Shown: positions 42,887 to 51,882, numbered from the stretch's first letter. The stretch is 64,000 bases of DNA from Streptomyces achromogenes (GCF_030816715.1 NZ_JAUSYH010000001.1:2790001-2854000), one strand, 5' to 3'. Program-made: numbers and translations. The notes: generated by a model not told the origin, from the letters alone.

Positions 42887-44026
42887 CTACAGCCGCCCGG
42901 AGAAGGCGGCGTCGAGCAGGGTACGGCGGAGGGTAGCCAGCTGCTCCACCTGCCCGGTGCTGGCTTCGGCCACCTTGCGAGCGAGGGAGAGCCGCCTGGC
43001 GATGCGCCGCTGCTCCGAGAGAGCAGGAAGGGGGACTTCGGTAGCAAGCAGACGATCAACGTTCACCCGCTGCCGCCGAGAACCCATACCCGTACCTTGG
43101 TCCTTGAGACCTTCGTGAAGCCCGCGCCAACGTGCCAGGTGAGTCATGTATTCCACGTCGGCGACTGCCACGTTGATATCGAATGTCGGAAATTCGTGTG
43201 AGACGTGGACCCCGTCAAATTCCTCGGGAACCACAGCAAGAGAACCCTCCCATCCAAACAGCTTGCTGTATACGAACTGGTCCTTGTGCAGCCTGTTGTA
43301 ACGCGGATACTTCGTTTCACTACCGTCTATTACCGGCCTCTTAAACAGTCCACGCCCTCGGTTGAGGATGCCAGCGGTCTGATAGCTAGAGTCGGGGTCA
43401 ACAGCAACGAAGTCGCTGCTCTCCGACAGCACCTTAGACAGGGGTACCTGTGCCTCAACAGAATAGAACAGGGAATCCGCATGTTGAAGGTTCAGGATGC
43501 GCGAATGATCCTTCTTCTGGGCGATCTTCCCCATACCTGCCGCGGCCACGTCGAGCTTGCCGGCAACGCGGCGCTGTTCAGTCACGCCGGGTAGTGAAAT
43601 TCGCTTTGCGCCAAAGGTTTTGATACCAAGCGTTCGGTTGCGGCCAGCCGACCCTGGAGAAGCTTGGCGGATCACGTCCAGCCCGGGCCCTCCATAGAAG
43701 TACGGAAGTAGGTACCGCGGATCGGCAACCTCTTCGTTCACCCGGTACGTCATGAACCGATGTGAACCGATCAGGCCTTCCTCAGCATCGGAAGCATGCG
43801 CAACTGCCCCCTCCCAAGCAAAGACGTTGCTGAAAATAAGGTCGCCCGGCTTAACCCTGAACACCTTCTTAGCGGCGATTTCGTATCCAGAAACGGGCTC
43901 CTTGTGAAAGATACCGTTACCGAAGGACCGGATTCCGATCTCTCGGTACTCCGCGTCTGCCTCTGGAAGAACTGGCCGCCTAACCAGGGTGATCACGTCC
44001 TCCACGGCATAGTCAGTGAGATTCAT
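42887..44026 (-). CDS. hsdS: Type I restriction-modification specificity subunit
   Basis: 379-aa HsdS protein, which reads the DNA target for both methylation and cleavage. ATG at 44026 (MNLTDYAVED) overlaps the hsdM stop (44023) by 4 bp. Two target-recognition units are visible, about residues 20-165 and 195-345, each with a related core: DLIFSNVFAWEGAVAH and QFVYSKLFGWEGSLAVV, each followed by a His-rich segment. Each is closed by an EQRR helix segment (PGVTEQRRVAGKL, PALSEQRRIARRL), the conserved spacer region. The lower GC (roughly mid-50s by eye) points to a horizontal origin. The DNA target cannot be predicted here. Confidence 0.9.
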   Translation of the reverse strand: MNLTDYAVEDVITLVRRPVLPEADAEYREIGIRSFGNGIFHKEPVSGYEIAAKKVFRVKPGDLIFSNVFAWEGAVAHASDAEEGLIGSHRFMTYRVNEEVADPRYLLPYFYGGPGLDVIRQASPGSAGRNRTLGIKTFGAKRISLPGVTEQRRVAGKLDVAAAGMGKIAQKKDHSRILNLQHADSLFYSVEAQVPLSKVLSESSDFVAVDPDSSYQTAGILNRGRGLFKRPVIDGSETKYPRYNRLHKDQFVYSKLFGWEGSLAVVPEEFDGVHVSHEFPTFDINVAVADVEYMTHLARWRGLHEGLKDQGTGMGSRRQRVNVDRLLATEVPLPALSEQRRIARRLSLARKVAEASTGQVEQLATLRRTLLDAAFSGRL

Positions 44027-45531
44027 GCCTGCTCTCCCAGCCCCGCCCGCAGCACCTTCAGAACCTCCAGGATCTCCGTCTCCGTCTTCAGTAGCTCGTC
44101 CACCAACTCCTCCGGCGTCTGGTGCGCCAGTTCGTCCCCCACATGCGGGTTGGCGATATCGAGGTTGAAGCCGGAGGCAGCAATTTCCGACGCCGGGACG
44201 ACCCACGCGTGTTCGCCAACCTGCCGCCCCTCGCGCTGCTTGCCACCCCACCAGTCTGCACAGGACTGGAACTCCTCGAACCGCATCGGTTTCGTCTTGG
44301 TGTAACCGCGGCGGCCCTCTGGCAGCGGGATCTCGTAGAACCAGACCTCCTGCGTGGGACCGGTCTTCTCGAAGAAGAGGATGTTCGACGGGATCTGAGT
44401 GTAGGGCGCGAAAACTCCCGACGGGAGGCGGACGATGGTGTGAAGGTGGCAGTCCTTCATCAACTTCTTCTTGATCTTGGCGCCGATGGAGTTCTCCCTG
44501 TCGGCAGAGAGATTTCCGTTGGGCAGGACGATCGCGCACCGGCCGCCCAGCTTTAGTTGGTCCAGGATCGAGTACAGGAAGAGCCACGAGGTCTCCTGGA
44601 TACGGAAACCCTCCGGGAAGGCTTTAACAACCGTCGCTTCCTCTGCAGCCCCGAAGGGGGGATTGGTGAGGACCACGTCCGCCTTGTCCGATGCATTGGA
44701 ATTCCGCATGGCCAGCAGCGCGTTGTCGCGCCGGACATGCGGTGCGTCGATCCCGTGCAGCAGCAGGTTCATCGCACCCAGCAGATACGGCAGCGGCTTC
44801 TTCTCGATGCCCCGGATGTTCTTGTGCAGCCGCCTGCGCTGGGTATCGGTGTTGACCTGCCCCTTCAGCTCCTCGTACGCCTGGACCAGGAAACCACCCG
44901 TCCCGCTCGCCGGGTCAAGGATCGAATCTTTGAGGTCGAGAAAGGACTGCTGAACCATGAAGCGGTTGACCGGACGTGGCGTGTAGAACTCACCCGAGTC
45001 GCCGGCCGCGTCCCGCATCTCTTTGAGGATCGACTCGTAGACGAATGCCATGGTGTGGATGTCGTCGGTCGAGACGAAGTGGATCTGGTTGACGATGTTG
45101 ACCAAATCCCGCAGCAGCGTGCCGGACTGCATGCGGTTGACGACGTTCTTGAAGATGGTCGAGATGACGTTGCGCGGGTCGTCCGCATTGTCGCCGACCA
45201 GTCCCGCCAGGTGCGGGATGAGCTTCTCGTTGACGAACGTCTTCAGCTCCTCACCGCTGAAGTCAGGGTTGGTGGCCCAGCCTCCCCAGTGATACGGCTC
45301 CTCGATTGCCCGCCGGTACCCGTCCGGGTCAAGAGCCTCGCCCTCCTCCTCGACGCGCTCGTCGAACGCCTTGAGGAAGAGCAGCCAGGAGAGCTGGGGC
45401 AAACGGTCCAGGTCACCGTTCATCCCCGCGTCCTTGCGCATCGTGTCGCGCGCGGACTTGATCAGGGACGCGAGGCGCGCCTGGGAGGTACCGGGGGACT
45501 TCTCCGCCGTTTTCTTCGTGGTCGCTGCCAT
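44023..45531 (-). CDS. hsdM: Type I restriction-modification methyltransferase subunit
   Basis: 502-aa N6-adenine methyltransferase subunit. It methylates adenine at the HsdS target using S-adenosylmethionine. The AdoMet motif LDPASGTGGFLVQAY (about residue 190) and the catalytic VLTNPPFGA (NPPF motif, about residue 262) are intact, as is the N-terminal HsdM-N domain (AFDERVEEEGEAL). ATG at 45531 (MAATTKKTAEK) is chosen; ATG 45591 would overlap the upstream toxin gene by 14 bp. It is followed by hsdS with a 4-bp overlap and preceded by the abiEii-type gene, so the island operon is hsdM-hsdS downstream of the toxin-antitoxin pair. Confidence 0.9.
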   Translation of the reverse strand: MAATTKKTAEKSPGTSQARLASLIKSARDTMRKDAGMNGDLDRLPQLSWLLFLKAFDERVEEEGEALDPDGYRRAIEEPYHWGGWATNPDFSGEELKTFVNEKLIPHLAGLVGDNADDPRNVISTIFKNVVNRMQSGTLLRDLVNIVNQIHFVSTDDIHTMAFVYESILKEMRDAAGDSGEFYTPRPVNRFMVQQSFLDLKDSILDPASGTGGFLVQAYEELKGQVNTDTQRRRLHKNIRGIEKKPLPYLLGAMNLLLHGIDAPHVRRDNALLAMRNSNASDKADVVLTNPPFGAAEEATVVKAFPEGFRIQETSWLFLYSILDQLKLGGRCAIVLPNGNLSADRENSIGAKIKKKLMKDCHLHTIVRLPSGVFAPYTQIPSNILFFEKTGPTQEVWFYEIPLPEGRRGYTKTKPMRFEEFQSCADWWGGKQREGRQVGEHAWVVPASEIAASGFNLDIANPHVGDELAHQTPEELVDELLKTETEILEVLKVLRAGLGEQA

Positions 45532-45577
45532 GTCAGCTAAGCCGGTCTCTCTGTTCGGTGGGTACTGAGTCAATGAG

Positions 45578-46459
45578 TCAACGTGATTCATCAGCGAGCG
45601 CCGCCGCCCACAGGCCGCGCACCAGCGCGAGTGCCGCGTCCAGCGTCGGCGGAATGTCCGTGGTCAGCTCCCGCGCCAGCTCCGGGTAGCTGTCGCGCCA
45701 CCGGGGCGGCGGATCGGGGAGCTCGACCGGGACGTCATGCGTCCCCCTGACGGTGAAGACATGTCGTACGGACGATGCCAGCGCCGCGTCCCCCGGCAGG
45801 CCGTCCTCGGTTAGCAGGACAAGGTCCACCAGGTCCTTGACCCGCGTGTTAGGACGGTCGCCGTAGTCGCGGGTGAAGGCGTGCAGCTTCTCCGCGAAGT
45901 GCTGGCGGCGGTCGACGGCTTCCATCGTCCGTTGCGGAGTTCCGGCGAACGCCAGGGAGTTGGGAAGTGGAAGGCGCTCCGTCCGCGCGATCTCCTCGCC
46001 CCGGTCCACCACGTCCACGCGGACGCCCGCGAAAAGCTTCCCCGCGAGGTGGGCCTCGACGGAGAACCGCCAGCCGCCCCGCCCTGCCGTGTCCGCGGTC
46101 AACGAGACGGGCGCACCGACACGGAAGCGGAACCAGTCCCGGTCGAGGTCGACGGACAGGGCCTCGATCAGCAGCTCCCGGACCTCGTCGCCGTCAGCGT
46201 CCGAGCCGTCCTCGGGTCGCAAGGCCAGATCCAGGTCCTTGGTGGTGCGGGCGCGGCCGGTCAGCCGGAACTCCATCGCCGCACCGCCCTTGAGGACCCA
46301 GCCGCCGGCCGGGTCCTCCGCGAGACGTACCGCCATGCGATCGAAGACGACAAGGCGACGGCGGCGGGCCAGGTCGGTGCCGGACTCGTCCGCGTCGTGT
46401 TTCAGTCGCGCCTCCAGCGCCCGGCGCAGGTCCGTGGCGTCGCGGTATCGGCCGGTCAC
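45578..46459 (-). CDS. AbiEii/AbiGii-type nucleotidyltransferase toxin
   Basis: 293-aa nucleotidyltransferase of the AbiEii toxin family. KGGAAMEFRL (about residue 58) and the nucleotidyltransferase motif RARTTKDLDLALRPED (about 70-85, with Asp-Leu-Asp) identify it; a second acidic stretch is at VDVVDRGEE and KLHAFTRDYGDRPNTRVKDLVDLVLL is the conserved C-terminal Lys-Asp region. In known type IV systems this toxin transfers nucleotides to tRNA and stops growth of phage-infected cells. The start at 46459 overlaps the end of the antitoxin gene by 4 bp. It lies inside the hsd operon between hsdR and hsdM. Confidence 0.85.
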   Translation of the reverse strand: MTGRYRDATDLRRALEARLKHDADESGTDLARRRRLVVFDRMAVRLAEDPAGGWVLKGGAAMEFRLTGRARTTKDLDLALRPEDGSDADGDEVRELLIEALSVDLDRDWFRFRVGAPVSLTADTAGRGGWRFSVEAHLAGKLFAGVRVDVVDRGEEIARTERLPLPNSLAFAGTPQRTMEAVDRRQHFAEKLHAFTRDYGDRPNTRVKDLVDLVLLTEDGLPGDAALASSVRHVFTVRGTHDVPVELPDPPPRWRDSYPELARELTTDIPPTLDAALALVRGLWAAALADESR

Positions 46460-47055
46460 GTCAGCGCCACCAATGCCCGCTCCACGCCCAGTTCGGCACG
46501 CGCTCCCAGCAGTTGAGCCGCGTTCAGCAGCTTTCGACGGGTCACGATGCCCTGCTCCAGTGCGTCGGCCACGGCCCCGTCAATCACGTCCTGATCGTCA
46601 CCGTCCGCCGCGCACTCCGCGATCGCGCGCAGCGGGGCCGTCACCCGGTACCCCGTCCGATCCTCGACGTCCGACTCCGCCAGCTCCGCACGGTGCAGGA
46701 TCACCGCATCTGACTTCTGGCGGAAGCCGTGCGGCACAGTGAGGTGGATACGGGAGGGGTTGGCCGTACCGAGGTCATGGACGGCGAGGGCGGTGGCGTG
46801 CGAGACGACCGCCCTCCCCTTGCTCCACAGCGACCAGCGCACCAACTGCTCATCTCCCTCACCCGGCAGGTCGTTGAACTCCCGGAACCGGTAGAGGGCT
46901 CGGTCGATCACCAGCCAGTTGCCGTGCTGAGCGTGATAGCGCTGAGCCTGGTAGGAATAGCCGGCTTCGAGCGCCTGCGCGGCGGTGAAATAGCCACGCT
47001 GCCCGGCGGCGGTCCGCCAAAGAGCTGCGCGACTGTCCGTACGGTCTCTGAGCAC
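46456..47055 (-). CDS. AbiEi-type antitoxin and autorepressor
   Basis: 199-aa protein of the AbiEi family. The N-terminal wing helix is RGYFTAAQALEAGYSYQAQRYH (about 18-40), the DNA-binding part. The middle has VSHATALAVHDLGTANPSRIHLTVPHG, typical of the family, and the C-terminal antitoxin domain follows. Known AbiEi proteins neutralise the toxin and repress their own promoter at inverted repeats. Matching repeats lie upstream at 47074-47129. The gene is first in the minus-strand pair and overlaps the toxin gene by 4 bp. Confidence 0.85.
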   Translation of the reverse strand: MLRDRTDSRAALWRTAAGQRGYFTAAQALEAGYSYQAQRYHAQHGNWLVIDRALYRFREFNDLPGEGDEQLVRWSLWSKGRAVVSHATALAVHDLGTANPSRIHLTVPHGFRQKSDAVILHRAELAESDVEDRTGYRVTAPLRAIAECAADGDDQDVIDGAVADALEQGIVTRRKLLNAAQLLGARAELGVERALVALT

Positions 47056-47073
47056 CTCACCACTCTAGCAGAG

Positions 47074-47129
47074 CGCAAAACTCAAAGTCGACTTTAGTTA
47101 TAGGTGCAAGTTTACGCAAAACTAAAGTC
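47074..47129. promoter_or_regulatory. Paired repeat operator upstream of abiEi
   Basis: The AT-rich intergenic region has the repeat CGCAAAACT-(C)AAAGTC twice: CGCAAAACTCAAAGTC (47074-47089) and CGCAAAACTAAAGTC (47115-47129), 41 bp apart, about four helical turns. Both sites contain short dyads: AAAGTCGACTTT is a perfect 12-bp palindrome at 47084-47095. Between them on the minus strand is a TATAAC box, so binding would cover the abiEi promoter. Confidence 0.6.
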
Positions 47130-47168
47130 TTCTTTTAGCTTTTAGCGCTTCGCTTCCGATGCCTCTTC

Positions 47169-49667
47169 CTACACGACCGACAGAAGCCGGGCGGCCAGCT
47201 GGTCTATGGCCTCGCGCGCCTCGCGGGGACCACCGAACCGTCGGGTCAGGTCCACCACACGGCCCATCGAGTCGAAGGGCGGAACCTTCAGCGTGTCCAC
47301 CTTCAGCTGCGGAGACCCCGCCTCGGCGAACTTCACCAGCATCGCCTCCAGCACCTCACGGGCCTGCTCCCCGAAGGAGTCCAGGAAATCCCCGTGCTCC
47401 CGGCGGAACCAGGTCAGCCGCTCGTCCCGGCTCACCACGGCGAGTCCCTCCCAGGCCGCGCTGACCAGCAAGTCCACCGGGTCCACGTCGGGCTTGCCCA
47501 GTTCCTCCGGCAGTTCCTCCACGTCGATGTCGGCCTCCCGCAGCGCTTCCATGAGGACGGCACGGCTCTTGGCCCGTGCCCACTGGGTACGCAACTGGGC
47601 CGGGTCCAGATCCAGTTCGAGCACCTGGTTGTGCACCCACTGCTCGACGCTCACCAGCCGCATCGTCACACCGTCGTCAGCGAGCTGATAGCGCCGCTCG
47701 CCCAGCTTGTAGACATCGACACCACGCACCCGGTAGCGCTTGCCGCGCGCCTGGATGCGATCGACCTCGTCCTGGTCGGTGACCGTGTCGCCGTCGTCCC
47801 CGCCCAGGTCGAACGATCCACCCTCCTGCTGCTCGTACTCCGCCTGCGGCTCGGCGACCGACTCCCCGTCGTCGCCCGCTTCCTCGGCCGGCGGGGTGAT
47901 GTCCTCGACGTCCACCAGCGCACCCTGCTCGTCAGCCGTCTCCTGAAGCAGCTTCAGGGGCGGACCGTCGAACGCCTTGTCCTCGAAGAGCCGGGTCGCC
48001 TCCACGAAGTCGATGATGTCGAACGACTCCTTGCCGATCTCCGGACACAGCCGGGTGCCGCGCCCGATGACCTGCTTGAACTCGGGCATGGAGGCCATCC
48101 GCCGGAACAGCACCACGTTCCGCACCGCAGGCAGATCCACACCGGTGGACAGCAACTTGGACGTCACGGCGATGACCGGCTGGCTGGAGTCCGCCTTCCG
48201 GAACTCCTCCAGGGACTCTCCGGCATCGGACACGTCGGCACTGGTGATCCGCTTGACGAAGTCCGGCAGGACGGCGACCTCCTCAGAGGCGATGTTGTGC
48301 AACGCGGTGCGCATCCGGCCGGCGTGCTCGTTGTTCTCGCAGAAGACGAGCGTCTTGCCCAACCGGCGGTCCTCGGCGTTCTTCCGGAGGTAGTCGATGA
48401 GATAGTGCGCCGCCGTCTCGGTCCGCTCCAGGATCACCATGACCCGCTCGAACTCCTTGGGCCCGTAGAGATCGTCAGGGATCTCCCGGCCGTAGACGTC
48501 CTTCTTGCCCGGCTCGGGACGGTAGCCCTCCACGTCCACGTTCAGCCGGACCCTGCGCACCCGGTAGGGCGAGAGGAAACCGTCCTCGATGCCGTCTCGG
48601 AGCGAATACGTATAGACGGGGTTTCCGAAGTACTCGAAGGTGTCGGTCTTCTTGCCGCTATCCCTGATCGGCGTAGCGGTCAGCCCGATCTGCACGGCGG
48701 GTTTGAAGTGCTCCAGTACCTTGCGCCACCGAGAGTCGCTGCTCGCACTGCCCCTGTGACACTCGTCGACGATGACCAGGTCGAAGTAGTCCGGCTCGTA
48801 CTCCCGGAACAACTCGGCCTGGGCCTCCCCCTGTTCCAGTGACTGATAGAGCGCGAAGTAGATCTTCCGACCGCGCTTGGCCTCGCCGCCACCGATCTTG
48901 TGGACGTCGTCCTCGCCGAAGACCGGCAGGAAGTAGCGGTCCTTGGGGTCGTCGACCAGCATGTTGCGGTCGGCAAGGTACAGCACCCGGGGCTTGCGTC
49001 CGCCGAAGGCCCCCGGAGCCTTGGAGAGCCGGGCCACCAACTGGAGTGCGAGCATGGTCTTGCCCGTCCCGGTGGCCAGTACCAGCAGGATGCGGCGCTC
49101 GTCACGGGCAAGCGCCGCAAGCGCTCGGGTGATGGCGACCCGTTGGTAGTAACGCGGGCGCTTCACAGAATTGTCGGTGTTCCGGAGGGTGTAGTCGTAC
49201 GGCGCCGACATCAGTTCCTCGCCCGCCTCGGTGCCACGGACACCCTGATCGCGCAGGAAGCGCGCCCACAGGTCACCGGGCGACGGGAAGCGGTCGACAG
49301 AACGAATCGCCGGCCTGTCTCCGCTGAAGTCGATCTCGACGATGTTGCGGCCGTTGGTGGCGTACGCGAAGGACAGGCCCAGCTTGCGCGCGTAACGGCG
49401 TGCCTGTTCCACCCCGTTCTCCTCGCTGAGCCGGTAGCGCTTGGCCTCCACCACAGCGATCGGTACATCGGGGATGTACTCGAGCACATAGTCGGCGGCG
49501 AGCGCCGCCCCTCGCTTGTGGCGCCTGCGCGTCGGTACCAACCGGCCGTCGTTGATCCGGTACTGCGGACGGATCTGCTTCTCGCTCCACCCCGCTGCCC
49601 GCAGAGCAGGAAGGACGAACCGCTTGCACGTCTCGTCCTCGTTCAACTGGTACGCATCGATCCCCAT
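47169..49667 (-). CDS. hsdR: Type I restriction endonuclease subunit
   Basis: 832-aa motor and nuclease subunit of a type I restriction enzyme, short like the EcoEI type. The N-terminal nuclease motif is DYVLEYIPDVPIAVVEAKRY (Asp, Glu-x-Lys). The SF2 helicase motor has LATGTGKTMLAL (Walker A), VIVDECHRGS (motif II), GLTATPIRD (motif III) and QVIGRGTRLCP (motif VI). The C-terminal third is acidic and helical and contains DDGDTVTDQDEVDR. ATG at 49667 is chosen. It is the first hsd gene on the minus strand and is separated from hsdM-hsdS by the abiE pair. Confidence 0.9.
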   Translation of the reverse strand: MGIDAYQLNEDETCKRFVLPALRAAGWSEKQIRPQYRINDGRLVPTRRRHKRGAALAADYVLEYIPDVPIAVVEAKRYRLSEENGVEQARRYARKLGLSFAYATNGRNIVEIDFSGDRPAIRSVDRFPSPGDLWARFLRDQGVRGTEAGEELMSAPYDYTLRNTDNSVKRPRYYQRVAITRALAALARDERRILLVLATGTGKTMLALQLVARLSKAPGAFGGRKPRVLYLADRNMLVDDPKDRYFLPVFGEDDVHKIGGGEAKRGRKIYFALYQSLEQGEAQAELFREYEPDYFDLVIVDECHRGSASSDSRWRKVLEHFKPAVQIGLTATPIRDSGKKTDTFEYFGNPVYTYSLRDGIEDGFLSPYRVRRVRLNVDVEGYRPEPGKKDVYGREIPDDLYGPKEFERVMVILERTETAAHYLIDYLRKNAEDRRLGKTLVFCENNEHAGRMRTALHNIASEEVAVLPDFVKRITSADVSDAGESLEEFRKADSSQPVIAVTSKLLSTGVDLPAVRNVVLFRRMASMPEFKQVIGRGTRLCPEIGKESFDIIDFVEATRLFEDKAFDGPPLKLLQETADEQGALVDVEDITPPAEEAGDDGESVAEPQAEYEQQEGGSFDLGGDDGDTVTDQDEVDRIQARGKRYRVRGVDVYKLGERRYQLADDGVTMRLVSVEQWVHNQVLELDLDPAQLRTQWARAKSRAVLMEALREADIDVEELPEELGKPDVDPVDLLVSAAWEGLAVVSRDERLTWFRREHGDFLDSFGEQAREVLEAMLVKFAEAGSPQLKVDTLKVPPFDSMGRVVDLTRRFGGPREAREAIDQLAARLLSVV

Positions 49668-49762
49668 GAAGACAGGTGTACTTCATGCCTCTGACAACGG
49701 TGCCCGAACAACGGAATCAGCTGCTGCATCAGGGCAGGCCTGCGACGCTGCCGACGAGCCGT

Positions 49763-50419
49763 TCACCCTGCCGCCATCTCCCAGACCAGCACTTCGGCGT
49801 TGCTGACCCCCAGCGCCTCGAGGTCCTTCGCGTCCGTGACGCGGGCCGCGTCGCCGGGGCCAAGCTTCTCACCGTCCAGCCGGACCTCTCCGCGCACGAC
49901 GTGCACGTACACGTGCTCCCCGTCCGGGACCGCCGTCCGCTCCCCCGCGCCGAGGCGCCGCACGTGCAGCATCGCGCCGGCCTCGGGGACGGCGTACGGG
50001 GTGGAGTCGGCGATGCCGCGGACGATCTCGTAGGCCGGGTCGCCGCCGGCATCCAGCGGGGCCAGCCACATCTGCACGAAGACCAGCGGGACGTCGGCGT
50101 CGTTGCGCTCCACGTGCCGTACGCCGGCCGCGGAGCTGAGCCGCTGCACGTCGCCGGGGCGGACCCGCGTCTCGTGGCCGGCCGAGTCGCGGTGGGTCAG
50201 TTCCCCCTCGATCACCCAGGTCACGATCTCGGTGTGGCTGTGCGGATGCTCGTCGAAGCCGGCGCCGGGCGCGAGGCGTTCCTCGTTGCAGGCGATCAGC
50301 GCGCCGAAGCGCAGGTTGTCGGGGTCGTAGTGGGGGCCGAAGGAGAAGGCGTGCCGGGTGTCGATCCCGGCCGCCCGGTCCCCGCCCCGAAAGCGCGCGT
50401 CGGCGCGCCGTACGTGCAT
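49763..50419 (-). CDS. Pirin family protein
   Basis: 218-aa bicupin protein of the pirin family. ATG at 50419 starts MHVRRADARFRGG. The metal site is in FDEHPHSHTEIVTWVIEGELTHRDS (His-x-His-x-x-x-Glu-like), with a later ACNEERLAPG segment. It may be a quercetinase-like dioxygenase or a redox sensor. It is convergent with hsdR (95 bp gap, holding no gene) and divergent from fasR. It marks the return to core gene order. Confidence 0.9.
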   Translation of the reverse strand: MHVRRADARFRGGDRAAGIDTRHAFSFGPHYDPDNLRFGALIACNEERLAPGAGFDEHPHSHTEIVTWVIEGELTHRDSAGHETRVRPGDVQRLSSAAGVRHVERNDADVPLVFVQMWLAPLDAGGDPAYEIVRGIADSTPYAVPEAGAMLHVRRLGAGERTAVPDGEHVYVHVVRGEVRLDGEKLGPGDAARVTDAKDLEALGVSNAEVLVWEMAAG

Positions 50420-50587
50420 CACGCGACCACGGTAGACCCGCCGCCGGGCGGCCGGGGCCGGGCCGCGAGGGGCGCGCGGAGGGAAACGCCGGGAGAGGGC
50501 CGGGAGAGGACCTTCCGGCCGCGACGGGACGTCCCCACCTGCGACCCGGCGGCACACGCCGCCGCCCCGATGAGGCAGTCTTGTCCC

Positions 50588-51793
50588 GTGCCCGAACCCG
50601 AAACCAGTCATCCCGAACCCGCGGCGCACGCCGTCCACTCCCACCCCGCGACGCTGAAGCGGCTGGTGAAGTCCTCCGGGAGCCTCGCCGCCCAGGCCAT
50701 CGCGAGGATGGACGAGACACTGCCGTGGTACCGGGCGATGCCACCGGAGAACCGTTCCTGGATCGGGCTGGTCGCCCAGGCGGGCATCGCCGCCTTCACC
50801 GAGTGGTTCCGGCACCCGGACGCCCCGCAGGCCATCTCCACGGACGTGTTCGGCACGGCGCCGCGCGAGCTGACCCGGGCCATCACGCTGCGGCAGACGG
50901 TGGAGATGGTGCGCACCACCATCGAGGTCATGGAGTCCGCGATCGACGAGGTCGCGGCCCCCGGTGACGAGAACGTGCTGCGCGAGGCGCTGCTGGTGTA
51001 CGCCCGGGAGATCGCGTTCGCCACCGCCCAGGTCTACGCCCAGGCCGCCGAGGCCCGCGGCGCCTGGGACGCCCGGCTCGAGTCGCTCGTCGTGAACGCC
51101 GTGCTGAGCGGCGAGGCCGACGAGGGAGCCGTGAGCCGGGCCGCCGCGCTCGGCTGGAACTCGCCGGAGCACGTCTGCGTCGTCCTCGGCACCGCCCCGG
51201 ACGGCGACTCCGAACTGACCGTGGAGGCCATCCGGCGGGCCTCGCGGCACTCCAAGCTCCAGGTGCTCACCGGGGTCCTCGGCTCCCGGCTGGTGGTGAT
51301 CGCCGGCGGCAGCGACAACCCGCTGGCCGTCGCCAAGTCCCTCATCGGGCCGTTCGCCGCCGGCCCGGTGGTGGCCGGGCCCGTCGTGCCCGACCTGCTC
51401 GCCGCGACCCGGTCCGCACAGGCCGCCGCGGCCGGGCTCAAGGCGTGTTCCGCCTGGCAGGACGCACCCCGGCCGGTCCTGGCGGACGATCTCCTCCCGG
51501 AGCGCGCGATCGCCGGCGATCCCGGCGCGCGTGAGCAGTTGGTGGAGGAGATCTACAGACCGCTGGAGGAGGCGGGGTCGGCGCTCCTGGAGACGCTCTC
51601 CGTATATCTCGAACAGGCGTCCAGTCTCGAAGGGGCCGCCCGGATGCTCTTCGTGCATCCGAACACCGTGCGCTACCGGCTTCGACGTGTGACTGACGTC
51701 ACCGGCTGGTCGCCTTCGGATGTACGCTCCGCGTTCACGCTCCGGATCGCGCTGATCTTGGGGCGTCTGGTCGACGGAGATCCTCAGAGCTAG
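50588..51793 (+). CDS. fasR: Fatty acid synthesis regulator, PucR/CdaR type
   Basis: 401-aa regulator directly before fabD, the established position and family of Streptomyces FasR, which activates the fab operon. GTG at 50588 begins MPEPETSHPEP. The middle domain is of unknown ligand-binding type, and the C-terminal helix-turn-helix is the PucR form, readable as LFVHPNTVRYRLRRVTDVTGW (residues about 358-378). It has no membrane segment. The intergenic region to fabD carries a candidate operator at 51796-51816. Confidence 0.9.
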   Translation: MPEPETSHPEPAAHAVHSHPATLKRLVKSSGSLAAQAIARMDETLPWYRAMPPENRSWIGLVAQAGIAAFTEWFRHPDAPQAISTDVFGTAPRELTRAITLRQTVEMVRTTIEVMESAIDEVAAPGDENVLREALLVYAREIAFATAQVYAQAAEARGAWDARLESLVVNAVLSGEADEGAVSRAAALGWNSPEHVCVVLGTAPDGDSELTVEAIRRASRHSKLQVLTGVLGSRLVVIAGGSDNPLAVAKSLIGPFAAGPVVAGPVVPDLLAATRSAQAAAAGLKACSAWQDAPRPVLADDLLPERAIAGDPGAREQLVEEIYRPLEEAGSALLETLSVYLEQASSLEGAARMLFVHPNTVRYRLRRVTDVTGWSPSDVRSAFTLRIALILGRLVDGDPQS

Positions 51794-51795
51794 CT

Positions 51796-51816
51796 TTTTG
51801 TCGGGGGTCCACAAAA
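51796..51816. promoter_or_regulatory. Candidate FasR operator before fabD
   Basis: Inverted repeat TTTTGT-N9-ACAAAA, located just after the fasR stop and 67 bp before the fabD start, the place where FasR is known to act in Streptomyces. Spacer is CGGGGGTCC. It fits a dimeric regulator, but FasR binding to this sequence is inference. Confidence 0.5.
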
Positions 51817-51882
51817 CCCCCTGCCGTTCTTCGTCCCTGTCCCCACGGGCGGCTTCGGCCGTCCCCAAGAGAGAGTGTGAGA

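Noticed and set aside
45531..45591. Longer hsdM start at ATG 45591
   Set aside because: It would overlap the toxin gene by 14 bp and adds 20 residues unlike HsdM; kept as an alternative only.
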